Source: a virus | Virus record (IMG/VR): IMGVR_UViG_3300031753_000298 | Coordinates: 1-60,988 of that record | Strand: one strand, 5' to 3' | Length of the DNA stretch: 60,988 bases | Shown here: positions 41,161-49,017 of the stretch, piece after piece | Position numbering within the stretch: position 1 is the first letter of the stretch | Layout of the letters: each line of letters begins with the position of its first letter | Position numbers and translations under genes: made by a program | Notes under the pieces: model-generated | Told to the model about the DNA's origin: nothing | Seen by the model: the letters and a program-made list of their open reading frames with translations, nothing else | The model's database searches: none

Positions 41161-43088
41161 TTCTGCTGCTCTCCCCACGACCGGCCCCAGGACGGACCAG
41201 AATTGATCGTCACGATTGGAATAATGAAGCCCGGCATTTCTTCTGAGGGAGTCTCCATATCCTCCACAAGCCACTGCATCGCTGTCTTCGGATCGATCTC
41301 TTCTTTGACGTAGCAAAGGATCTCGTCGTGAATACTCAACACGAATCTCATCAAGCCCTCTCGCTTCCAGCGCCGATGGAGGTTGAGAGTCGCGAGCTTG
41401 ATGAAATGGGCCACGGGACTCTGTTGTTGCATCGCCTGTGCAGTCTTCATTCTGTCTGCCGGATCACCATAGGAAATAAGTAGATAGCCATGTGGAGTCC
41501 TCACCGCATGTTCCTTCTCGCATTGCAACGAGACACTCTTCTGAAAATCTCGCACGCCAGGAAAACGAGTGAAGTATTTGTTCGCAACTTCTAAGGCTTT
41601 CCGTCGATTTGAGTAGCTGGCATCGCCGAATACTCTCCGGGCCAAATTCACGCCCGTAAAACTTACTACCTTGCCGTCGAAGGTCCACTCAGGAAATACG
41701 ATTCGAGCGCCTGCGGCGATCTCTTGCTTGATCCGTGTGCCGCGCAGCTCTTGCGGAGTTTTAAGTTGGATCCCTTCCAGAATATTGCCGGCATGCTGGA
41801 TCGACTTTGCCGCCTCGCGTGCATTGCCGAGCGTTTTGGAAATTTCCATTTCTTCTGTCAGACCTGAAATCTCTTTCACGTAATCATGCAAATCAACGTC
41901 ACGATCTATCTGGTAGCCTGACCGAAACAGCACCACACGATTCTCTGCGTTCGAATAGTCCGCACGCAAAATGTACCAACCCGGCGGCGCGATGATCGCT
42001 TTGCGGTAAGCCTTCCCGATGGACTTGCGTCGTTTCCCTATGTTCTGCAGGTTGGGCGAGCTGCACATCAGACGAGACGAACTAGTGAAATAGGCAAGAT
42101 GCGGATGAATGAATCCATTCGGATCAGTGTAGCCCTCAATATATCCCGTCTTCGGATCCACGTACTGATCCTGAAACCAGCGATCCGGTCCGTTCCCGAG
42201 CTGCTTGAAGTCCAGCAGTTTCACAAGATCAGGCGGCGCGAGATCGTCTCCGCCTAACTCCTCAACCGCATCCTTGATCGTTTCTTCCTGATTATCGTCG
42301 AGCTTCAGGCCGTGCTTCGCTTTGAAGTACGCGATCACTTGTTGCGAACTCTTCGGATTGAACGGGAGTTCAGCCTCTAGTGCGGCGCGATCTTTCTCAT
42401 GAGCTAACCGCAGCTCTTGCACGTAAGGCTTATCGACAAACACGCCGTACTCACGCGCCTCGGCGAGAGCAACAGCTAACTCTCTGTGCAGAACGTAGAG
42501 TTTGTCTAGCCCACGCAGGGCCATACTCCGATTGAGATGAGGGAGCGACAGGATCGGGGCTGCAGCGTCTAGTCCGTTGTATCCCTGCTCATCGTGGACC
42601 GGACACGGGCCAGAACACACATCACCTCGACAATCTTTCCAGTGCGGCAGATCGGTATAGAGCGAACTCATAGTCCACAAATTGTTGAACCCGCGCCCCC
42701 GTTTCTCTCCTTGGTCTTCTTCGAGCGCAGCTTTGCCCGAAGACTTCGAGAGGTGCATGTTCACTAGCCAATGCTTGATGATCGTGTCTTCGATGTTTTC
42801 GAGATTCAGTTCAATCCCAACATTCTTGAGAACTCTTAGATCCGCTCCCACGAGATTGTGACCGGCGAACACCGTTTCTGGATGCGCCGCAAGAAGCGCT
42901 CGAAAGAGTTCGCGTCCTTCGCTGAACGGAACTGAAACGTGAAGTTCGCCGTCCGAGAGACCGAGGATCGTCGGGCGGCCTTCTTGGTTGAATTCGAGAT
43001 CGAAGCCGAGCGTGGTTTTGCCATAAAACCTCCTGATGTCGTTTGGATCGCGCGAGACCGCGGGCCAAGTTGGGAGGAACGTGTACAC
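41157..43088 (-). CDS. DNA polymerase, family A, with 3'-5' exonuclease
   Basis: 643 residues. Exonuclease motifs: FDLE (I), AGHNLVGADLRVL (II) and GYNGLDAAA (III). A Cys-rich insert (CRGDVCSGPCPVH) may bind zinc. Polymerase motifs: A in LRADYSNAENRVV, B near GVNLARRVFGDASYS, and C in LSIHDEILCY. This is the main replicative polymerase of the phage. GTG start directly after the previous stop; the end overlaps the primase. The YLLISYGDP...QQSPVAHFIKLA thumb/palm region is intact. Confidence 0.92.
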   Translation of the reverse strand: MYTFLPTWPAVSRDPNDIRRFYGKTTLGFDLEFNQEGRPTILGLSDGELHVSVPFSEGRELFRALLAAHPETVFAGHNLVGADLRVLKNVGIELNLENIEDTIIKHWLVNMHLSKSSGKAALEEDQGEKRGRGFNNLWTMSSLYTDLPHWKDCRGDVCSGPCPVHDEQGYNGLDAAAPILSLPHLNRSMALRGLDKLYVLHRELAVALAEAREYGVFVDKPYVQELRLAHEKDRAALEAELPFNPKSSQQVIAYFKAKHGLKLDDNQEETIKDAVEELGGDDLAPPDLVKLLDFKQLGNGPDRWFQDQYVDPKTGYIEGYTDPNGFIHPHLAYFTSSSRLMCSSPNLQNIGKRRKSIGKAYRKAIIAPPGWYILRADYSNAENRVVLFRSGYQIDRDVDLHDYVKEISGLTEEMEISKTLGNAREAAKSIQHAGNILEGIQLKTPQELRGTRIKQEIAAGARIVFPEWTFDGKVVSFTGVNLARRVFGDASYSNRRKALEVANKYFTRFPGVRDFQKSVSLQCEKEHAVRTPHGYLLISYGDPADRMKTAQAMQQQSPVAHFIKLATLNLHRRWKREGLMRFVLSIHDEILCYVKEEIDPKTAMQWLVEDMETPSEEMPGFIIPIVTINSGPSWGRSWGEQQK

Positions 43089-43349
43089 CTAATTCTCCAC
43101 ATCCGTCCGCTTCAGCAACTGCGCGCTCCCCTTCTGCTTATTCTCCCGGATCTGCTTCGCGAGCTTCTCGAAGATGACGGGCTGCTGCTGAATCGGCACG
43201 TTCGAGATGGACTGGAGGAGATCCGGTTCGCCCGCGAAAATGAAGATGCAGTAGAGACCAGCAGAGTCGGCCTTCTCCATTAAGTCTTCGGCGTAGCTCT
43301 GTAACGTTGTTCCATGAATGTCTTTATAGTCCACGAGCTTCTTTGGCAT
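43089..43349 (-). CDS. Small protein between UDG-like and polymerase genes, 86 aa
   Basis: ATG at 43349 with GAGGATTAAG upstream; longer in-frame starts overlap the upstream gene and are rejected. Contains YCIFIFAGEPDLLQSISNVP and a basic C-terminus (IRENKQKGSAQLLKR). Not recognised; a replication accessory by position. Confidence 0.65.
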   Translation of the reverse strand: MPKKLVDYKDIHGTTLQSYAEDLMEKADSAGLYCIFIFAGEPDLLQSISNVPIQQQPVIFEKLAKQIRENKQKGSAQLLKRTDVEN

Positions 43350-43372
43350 TTTCTTAATCCTCGTCTGACTCA

Positions 43373-44254
43373 CTAGATTTCTCCCTTGAACGGATCCACA
43401 AATTTCGTCTTCATCTTTTTGGGCTTCCGCGGCGCACCAGAGCCTGCCACTTTTCGCTTCTTCGCCTTGAACTCGAATCGCTCGCGATACGTTTCGATCC
43501 AGTCGGCAGCGAGAGCGGCATAATGCCCGCGCCAACGAGTGACATTACTCGCGTAGCGCAAGAACGCTTGCGCTGCCTTGCCTCCAAGTAGGCTAAGAAC
43601 CCGGCGACCTTGTTGAGTGAAGTCGCGAACTTTTTCTGCATCTTTGACGGCAAGTGGGAGAGGAGTGATTTCGCGAAGTATACCCGCTGGATGCAATCCC
43701 ACCACGACCGTATCTGGTCGGAACTTATCGAGTCGGTCCCACATCCGGCAGGCTTTCTCGGCTCCTTGCCGCGTAGTCCCGGTCGGGTACTTCGGGACTC
43801 CTTTGACGAACGAGACGCACCTAATCGTGTTGTCGAGGTAGACTTCTTCACGTTTTATCCCTGCCTTCGGCCATATCCAGAACTGTAAAGCGGCGCCACT
43901 CTGACCCACGACTGGCGCACCCTGCGATAAGAACTTGAGCGGGACATCAGGATAGTCACGCCGGCGAGTCCGGATCTCTGCCGAGACCGTTTCCGAATCG
44001 CTCCAAAAAGCGCGACCAGGAACGGGCGAGAGTTGAAACGAGACTTCTTCCCTTCCAGGGGCTTCGAGTACAAACGCGTAGCGCGCCGTAAGTGGATCTC
44101 CAGAGCCAGCAACAAACCCTCGTCCGACAGATTCGAAAGACTTTCCGTCTGCACAGTGCTCATTAACGTGTGTTTCAAGTTGTTCTCCACAGTGGCGGCA
44201 GGTACACGCGAGCGGGCAGCCCGCGGCGTAGCATTGTTCAGGTTTATCGCGCAT
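43373..44254 (-). CDS. Uracil-DNA glycosylase superfamily protein
   Basis: 293 residues. N-terminal Cys cluster (CYAAGCPLACTCRHCGEQ) likely binds a metal or Fe-S. The glycosylase-type motifs follow: ARYAFVLEAPGREE, GAPVVGQSGAALQFWIWPKAGIKREEVYLDNTIRC, and VVVGLHPAG. These match family 4/5-like UDG proteins (G-x-P-G/A...N). It may remove uracil from, or police, phage DNA. C-terminal basic tail (KAKKRKVAGSGAPRKPKKMK) ends in DPFKGEI. ATG at 44254 is preferred over an upstream TTG. Confidence 0.75.
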   Translation of the reverse strand: MRDKPEQCYAAGCPLACTCRHCGEQLETHVNEHCADGKSFESVGRGFVAGSGDPLTARYAFVLEAPGREEVSFQLSPVPGRAFWSDSETVSAEIRTRRRDYPDVPLKFLSQGAPVVGQSGAALQFWIWPKAGIKREEVYLDNTIRCVSFVKGVPKYPTGTTRQGAEKACRMWDRLDKFRPDTVVVGLHPAGILREITPLPLAVKDAEKVRDFTQQGRRVLSLLGGKAAQAFLRYASNVTRWRGHYAALAADWIETYRERFEFKAKKRKVAGSGAPRKPKKMKTKFVDPFKGEI

Positions 44255-44284
44255 CGTCCGTGCAGTCCTTAACAATTAAGTGTC

Positions 44285-44821
44285 TTATGGGGCAAACAAG
44301 AGAACGCCCCAAACAAGAAGCGCGATATTCCTTTTGACCAAAACAGACAACTCATGAAGGCTGGCGTCTCCTTTTAGTTTATTCGCACGCCAACTGATGA
44401 CCCAAACGTTTCCGGGAACATATCCCAACTCTGGAATGATTCGGTCAAGAGATGGTCCTTGAGGAGATTGTTTGCCTGTATTTTTCGTAAATACGAATGG
44501 TGTTCCGAACACAGGACACCGATCAGGAATCACAATATCAGCAAGCGTTAAGGAGTAAGGAACTTTTCTTTCCTTCGCATTTTTCCGCGCGTTTGAAAGC
44601 ATAATCAGTTCTGGATGTGATTCCCTCCATTTTAGGCAGACCATTTTGCTTCTCTCCGGATTGAGTACACGCCATTCTTTTGATTTTTCTTTTGCCTCAG
44701 CACGATGCCGAGATCGCCAAACAGCATGACAGGTTTTACATGCTCCAGTGGATTCTTCGACAGTGGACAAGGTTCGGGGATGTCCCCATTTACAAAATGA
44801 TTTGCGCGGTATTCTACTCAT
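44285..44821 (-). CDS. Homing-type endonuclease (HNH / endonuclease VII-like), free-standing
   Basis: 178 residues from the ATG at 44821, which overlaps the end of the helicase gene. C-x-K-W-G-H...CKTCHAVW finger at the N-terminus and the nuclease block CPVFGTPFVFT...PSLDRIIPELGYVPGNVWVISWRANKLK. It is clearly paralogous to the gene at 7356-7907. AT-rich, with no CTGTGCAG copy, sitting between helicase and UDG-like genes. Confidence 0.8.
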   Translation of the reverse strand: MSRIPRKSFCKWGHPRTLSTVEESTGACKTCHAVWRSRHRAEAKEKSKEWRVLNPERSKMVCLKWRESHPELIMLSNARKNAKERKVPYSLTLADIVIPDRCPVFGTPFVFTKNTGKQSPQGPSLDRIIPELGYVPGNVWVISWRANKLKGDASLHELSVLVKRNIALLVWGVLLFAP

Positions 44822-46367
44822 CGATGTAGTACAACTCCCTACGAGCACGTGTGGTGGCGACGTAGACAAGATTCGTCTCCTGCTCCCGCTGCGTGTCTAA
44901 CTTCATCGCCCAAGACGGAAAGAACAGATTCTGATTCAGGATGAACACTCGGTCCCACTCGCCGCCTTTCGCCTTGTGGACCGTGGACAGGATCACTTTG
45001 TCCTGTGCAGAACCCTCTCCATCCTGGAACATCCCCTCGATATCTCTCCGCAACTCCGCCAACGTGCGCGGTTCCTCGTTCAGAAACACCCTCAGAGTCT
45101 GGACCCGATCGCTCAATCGGTCCGCCTCATCCGGCTTCCTTTGCGCGTAGAGCTTCCCGATCTCGTTGCTCGACCACACACTCAGCTCATCCTTTATCGC
45201 CTGCACAGACGCGGATTCGGCCCAGTTGGATTTCTCGACCCGTTTCTGTATGCGTGTGAGCAACGCGAGGATCCCCGCCCCAATATCGCGCCCGATCACT
45301 TTGTTCGAAACCCGCGCCCGGATCAACGCGAACGCGCGCGCGATCAGCGGGGCGTTATTTCTGCACAGGATCACGTCGCCGGGCCGGAACGTCGAATCGT
45401 CCCAGTTGACTCCGAGCTGCGTAACCGATCCATCCGGGGCGTTCGGCGCCGGCTCAATATGGCTCACGTACATCCGCGCTCTCTCCACAACCTTGCGTGG
45501 GCACCGATAGCTCACAGTGAGCGGAAGCTCGATCGCTGCGAATTCCTGCTGAAGCTCCGCAATTGAGTTCGTCCCGGCGCCGCGGAAGCCGTAGATTGCC
45601 TGTCGAGGATCTCCAACCGCGATCAGCCGGCCGTCCGGAGCGAGCGATCGCCGAATGATGGCTTTCTGCATCTCGTTGATATCCTGAGCCTCATCTACGA
45701 AGACTAAATCGTATTTGCGGAACGGAGCGTTGAAGATGAGCGGCATATATATCTGATCGTTGAAATCAAATTTAGCCTGTGCAGCATCCTCGACGAGAGC
45801 GAGACGGATGGAGATCGAGAGAACTTCACGTGCGAACCGGATGAGTTCTTTCGAATCGACCCACTCGATTTCATAACGATCCATCAAGCCGAGCCAGTTC
45901 GTATCGTAATCACCAACGAGACCTTTTGCGTCTTCACCAACCTGCCGTGTCTCCGGCACAATCCCCGCGTTCTGCGCCATGCTCACGAGCTTCTTGGTCG
46001 CGCTCATGAAATCTTTGTTCCGGTTCGGCGTGCGGTCCCGGATGATGTTCGAGAGTTTGTACGCGTCCGGCGCGAGCGTGCGGCCCGTGAACTTCGCCCA
46101 GGCCCGCGACCCGAGGGCGTTCAGGGTCATCGCGGAGACGCTGGACGGGAGCCTCTTCTTGAGTTCATCCGCGATCCGCCTGTTGAACGCGATGAAGAGA
46201 GAGTCGGTCTCCATCGGGAGCCGATGTGCGGCCTCAACTATTGTGCTTGTCTTGCCCGAGCCTGCCACGGCCACGACGGTTGCTGATCCGGCTCCGTTCT
46301 GCACAAAGGCGAATATGGCTTCTTGCTGAGGGGACCACGCGAGTTTTGGAACGACGAGAGTGCTCAA
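44814..46367 (-). CDS. UvrD/PcrA-like superfamily 1 helicase
   Basis: 517 residues. Motifs: Q-motif LAWSPQQEAIF; Walker A VAVAGSGKTST; Ia FIAFNRRIADELKKR; Walker B YDLVFVDEAQDINEMQ; motif III RLIAVGDPRQAIYGFRGA; motif IV LTVSYRCPRKVVERAR; motif V/VI LSTVHKAKGGEWDRVFIL and NLVYVATTRARRELY. It translocates 3'-5' on single strands and may unwind forks or process recombination intermediates. TTG start with CTGGAG upstream, preceded by a perfect 8-bp hairpin. Confidence 0.9.
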   Translation of the reverse strand: MSTLVVPKLAWSPQQEAIFAFVQNGAGSATVVAVAGSGKTSTIVEAAHRLPMETDSLFIAFNRRIADELKKRLPSSVSAMTLNALGSRAWAKFTGRTLAPDAYKLSNIIRDRTPNRNKDFMSATKKLVSMAQNAGIVPETRQVGEDAKGLVGDYDTNWLGLMDRYEIEWVDSKELIRFAREVLSISIRLALVEDAAQAKFDFNDQIYMPLIFNAPFRKYDLVFVDEAQDINEMQKAIIRRSLAPDGRLIAVGDPRQAIYGFRGAGTNSIAELQQEFAAIELPLTVSYRCPRKVVERARMYVSHIEPAPNAPDGSVTQLGVNWDDSTFRPGDVILCRNNAPLIARAFALIRARVSNKVIGRDIGAGILALLTRIQKRVEKSNWAESASVQAIKDELSVWSSNEIGKLYAQRKPDEADRLSDRVQTLRVFLNEEPRTLAELRRDIEGMFQDGEGSAQDKVILSTVHKAKGGEWDRVFILNQNLFFPSWAMKLDTQREQETNLVYVATTRARRELYYIDE

Positions 46368-46388
46368 TTTTATCTCCAGAGAAAGCTC

Positions 46389-46583
46389 GGGCCGGACAGA
46401 AGGAGGAAACTATCCGGCCCTTCACTTCAGCGCGTGGGGGAAAAGTTAGTGGGACTGTGGTCTGCTAGGCTAATTAAAAGTCCCCAACCCGAAGGTTTAG
46501 CCTCTATTACACGGGACCACTCGCGGGAGGTTCGTATCAGCCTGTCCCCTCCATCCGATCACTTGCATGCAGTGGCTGATCGG
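46389..46583 (-). ncRNA. Structured non-coding leader between the ssDNA-binding-like gene and the helicase gene
   Basis: No ORF is credible here. Four stems are exact: GGGCCGGA/TCCGGCCC (46389-46396, 46413-46420); GTGGTC/GACCAC (46457-46462, 46515-46520) enclosing AGGCTAA/TTAGCCT (46467-46473, 46497-46503); GGGAC/GTCCC (46513-46517, 46544-46548); CCGATCA/TGATCGG (46555-46561, 46577-46583). They lie in the 228-base gap before the helicase. A cis-regulatory RNA or small RNA is likely; the class is unknown. Confidence 0.45.
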
Positions 46584-46595
46584 AGAATGTCCAGC

Positions 46596-47276
46596 CTACT
46601 GATTCTCCTGCTCCCACATCCGTTTGTAGCCCTTCGATCCCGCCCCGACCTTGCCGTTCCACGGCTTGATCTTCTTCGGGTCGAACGCAGTCTGGGCGTT
46701 CAGGATGTTGCGGACCTTCAACCGGTTCTTGTAGCGCGGATCGTCGCCACCATCGGGACGGCGCAGGAACACGACTTCGAGACCGGTGAGCAACTTGTTG
46801 TGGTTCTCGATCAGCTCGTCGAAGGTCTGCGCACGGGCCGTGATCCCGACTCCGGCGCTCGTCCGTCCGGCGTCCTTCGCAAGCGTACGCAACTCTTGCA
46901 ACGTAGCGGTCCCGTCGTTGTTCGCGACCGCGATGCGGAACTGAGTCTGCTGCTTGTTGCCTTCCTCATCGGGCAGAGTGCTTGCGTCCACGTTGATGTC
47001 ATCCACGAAGCCCTTCGGCATGAACACGTCGTAGGTCACTTCGAGCGATGGCACGTTGGTGGACTGCAGGCCCACGATGACCGCAACGGTCTCTTTCTCG
47101 TTGTCGTAACGCTTCACCGTGACACTCGTGATCACGCCCTGGTGAGCATCCGGAATGGCCGGCGGCACCGCGAGCGAACTGGTCGCAAAATAATCGATAT
47201 CGCCCGCGCCTTCAGGAGCGGACTCGAACGCTTCGGTTACGCTCCCTGCTGCAAACACATCTTGTTCGTCACTCAT
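46596..47276 (-). CDS. Putative single-stranded DNA-binding / replication accessory protein
   Basis: 226 residues. A beta-rich core (HQGVITSVTVKRYDNEKETVAVIVGLQST, LEVTYDVFMPKGF, QQTQFRIAVANND) resembles an OB-fold scaffold, followed by helical stretches and a basic C-terminus (YKRMWEQENQ). Its place between the Sak4-like ATPase and the helicase gene supports a single-strand-binding role. The acidic tail of classical SSB is absent. Confidence 0.5.
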   Translation of the reverse strand: MSDEQDVFAAGSVTEAFESAPEGAGDIDYFATSSLAVPPAIPDAHQGVITSVTVKRYDNEKETVAVIVGLQSTNVPSLEVTYDVFMPKGFVDDINVDASTLPDEEGNKQQTQFRIAVANNDGTATLQELRTLAKDAGRTSAGVGITARAQTFDELIENHNKLLTGLEVVFLRRPDGGDDPRYKNRLKVRNILNAQTAFDPKKIKPWNGKVGAGSKGYKRMWEQENQ

Positions 47277-47339
47277 GTGAAACTCCTCTGTAGCGCTGAA
47301 TTTTGATCGAGCCGCCGCGCCGAGAGCGGGCCGATAAAC

Positions 47340-47630
47340 TTAATTGATCGGATATGCTCCGAGCTGCTCCAGCCGCCCGATCGCCTCTCCGTAACGGAAG
47401 AACACAACGCCGAACGAGATCAGCCGCATCAGATCCTGCACAGTCTCAATAGGAAACCCGGCCGTCATCCCTGCGCCCACGATCCGTTCCTTGAACGCCG
47501 GGAGCTTGATAATCGCGCCGATCTCCTGCGAGTTCGGAGCGTCCGGGCCGTGGCCTTCTTGGATCGCGCGCTCAGACATCTCGCTGATGACCGCTTCGAG
47601 CATCTCGTTTGTGAATGAGATCGCGCTCAC
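47340..47630 (-). CDS. Hypothetical protein in the replication operon, 96 aa
   Basis: GTG start overlaps the preceding stop (GTGA). Helical, with an acidic N-terminus (NEMLEAVISEMSERAIQEGHG) and FPIETVQDLMRLISFGVVFFRYGE. One CTGTGCAG copy (47436). Not recognised. Confidence 0.6.
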   Translation of the reverse strand: MSAISFTNEMLEAVISEMSERAIQEGHGPDAPNSQEIGAIIKLPAFKERIVGAGMTAGFPIETVQDLMRLISFGVVFFRYGEAIGRLEQLGAYPIN

Positions 47631-48706
47631 TTGGTCTCCTGCTTCGCGGCCTGCACTTTAGCCCAGAGTTGCGCGAGATTCATGGGTTCCTTGGGCTGGA
47701 GCACGGGCGGCATCCGCATCGCGAGTTCTTTGGGGAGCTTGATCTTCGCGAAGAGTTCTCTCTTGTATATCTGTTCCTTCCCCTTATCGTCTTTCTTCTT
47801 GTACTGCAGATACTGCGGGGTCGTGATGAACTTGCCCTGGCCGCCGCCGTAGAAGCTCGACTTGTCCATGAACAGGACGTACTCAAGCTCGGCGGTGAGC
47901 AGGAGCCGCGCGCCGGTCGGAAGATCCGGACCCATCGCTTCTTCGTTCGCAACCGGGGTCTCGTACTTCTTCGCGAGCGCTGTGAATATCGTGTGCATGC
48001 GGCGATTCTTCAGGCTGATGAGCAGATCGCGTAGGTTATCATTTACGGCTTTGTAGACCTGGCGCCCATCTTTCCGTTCGCGCCCGTCATCTGTCGTCTC
48101 GTTCTCATCCACTAACTGATTCGCGCCCTCGGTCATGTCGTCGATCTGCAGGACGGCGTTTCCATCCGGAGACGCGAGCCGATCCGCCCACTCAGGGAAC
48201 CCGATGTGCCGCGCGAGCTGATCGGGAAACTGCAACGCCCACGAGAGCGCCGCGCCATCCGTAATCTGCGCGACCCGATAACCTTGATTCTTGAGCGGGA
48301 GCATCTGCTCCTGCGCGCGAGTCAGGATGATTAGGGTGCGCTCGGGTCCGCCGAACTCGGCGGCAGTGGTCGTTTTCCTGCTGTCGGTTTCCCCATACAG
48401 TAAGCAATGAAGGAACCCGGACTCTAGCCCCTTCGTGTTAAATCCGACGATCCCTTTGGGCACCGTCATCTTCGCGCCGACCGCGGCGTTCACGCCGGCC
48501 GCAATTGAGGAGGGCTGCTGCACAGACAAAGAAGGGTGAGCGGTAGCTCCAGAAGGCATAGTTACGCTGGATTGAACGGCGCGAATCGTGCCGACCGCGG
48601 TGGGGGCAACTGAAGGAGACACTTTAGGGACGGTTATCCCATTCGGCTGAGCCGGTGTTCCAGGTTGCCCCACAGTCGATGTAGGGGAATCAGGAGAAGG
48701 GGTCAT
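47627..48706 (-). CDS. Sak4-like RecA-type ATPase (AAA_24), degenerate P-loop
   Basis: 359 residues. A disordered Pro/Ser/Thr-rich N-terminal 90 residues precede the ATPase domain: LLYGETDSRKTTTAAEF as P-loop (canonical GxxxxGK-[ST] has RK here), TLIILTRAQEQM, VLQIDDMTEGA as Walker B, and LLISLKNRRMHTIFTALAKKYE. The domain order fits phage Sak4/AAA_24 recombinases, which anneal single strands. It sits between SSB-like and small genes in the operon led by promoter P4. Confidence 0.7.
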   Translation of the reverse strand: MTPSPDSPTSTVGQPGTPAQPNGITVPKVSPSVAPTAVGTIRAVQSSVTMPSGATAHPSLSVQQPSSIAAGVNAAVGAKMTVPKGIVGFNTKGLESGFLHCLLYGETDSRKTTTAAEFGGPERTLIILTRAQEQMLPLKNQGYRVAQITDGAALSWALQFPDQLARHIGFPEWADRLASPDGNAVLQIDDMTEGANQLVDENETTDDGRERKDGRQVYKAVNDNLRDLLISLKNRRMHTIFTALAKKYETPVANEEAMGPDLPTGARLLLTAELEYVLFMDKSSFYGGGQGKFITTPQYLQYKKKDDKGKEQIYKRELFAKIKLPKELAMRMPPVLQPKEPMNLAQLWAKVQAAKQETK

Positions 48707-48933
48707 TAGATTACAGGCTCCGTTTCAGTGGTCAGATCCAGTTGGAGGTCTGCCGTTTTGCGCTTGAACTCCTCGGACAACCGCTTGCGAAGGAACTCAA
48801 CCGGATTGACGTTCTCCGGCACAGATTCCGTCACCGAAGTGGAGACCTCTGTGGTTGAGGAGTACGAGGAAGGGCAAAGTTTGGTGATCGACAACGTAAA
48901 ATTTACGGTGTACTGGATACGCTTGTCCTGCAT
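48706..48933 (-). CDS. First gene of the P4 replication operon, 75 aa hypothetical
   Basis: ATG 29 bases after the expected transcription start of P4; weak binding site. Ser/Thr/Val-rich N-terminal half and an acidic C-terminal helix (EFLRKRLSEEFKRK). Ends in a TAATG overlap. Not recognised. Confidence 0.55.
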   Translation of the reverse strand: MQDKRIQYTVNFTLSITKLCPSSYSSTTEVSTSVTESVPENVNPVEFLRKRLSEEFKRKTADLQLDLTTETEPVI

Positions 48934-48968
48934 GATTCTGGCTCCGTGCTCACTGATTGAATGAGTGC

Positions 48969-48997
48969 ATTATATCGCGAGAATTACAGGAAGTCAA
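48969..48997 (-). promoter_or_regulatory. Leftward promoter P4 (sigma70-like)
   Basis: TTGACT (48992-48997), 17-base spacer, TATAAT (48969-48974), a near-perfect promoter. The -10 context CTCGCGA-TATAAT-GCACTCA is nearly identical to the promoter at 50993. Operator O4 lies 7 bases upstream of -35. It drives the leftward replication genes. Confidence 0.85.
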
Positions 48998-49004
48998 CTG
49001 AATA

Positions 49005-49017
49005 TGTCAATTTGACA
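49005..49017. promoter_or_regulatory. Operator O4 (TGTCA-N3-TGACA dyad)
   Basis: TGTCAATTTGACA, overlapping the stop codon of the nuclease gene and sitting upstream of promoter P4. The distance to -35 (7 bases) is close to that at O1 (8 bases), which is why an activator-type arrangement is considered. Confidence 0.7.

Noticed and set aside
46440-46560. Possible tRNA gene
   Set aside because: A T-loop-like GGTTCGTATC and an outer stem exist, but the arms do not pair as a tRNA on either strand and there is no anticodon stem. No convincing tRNA was seen elsewhere in the window.
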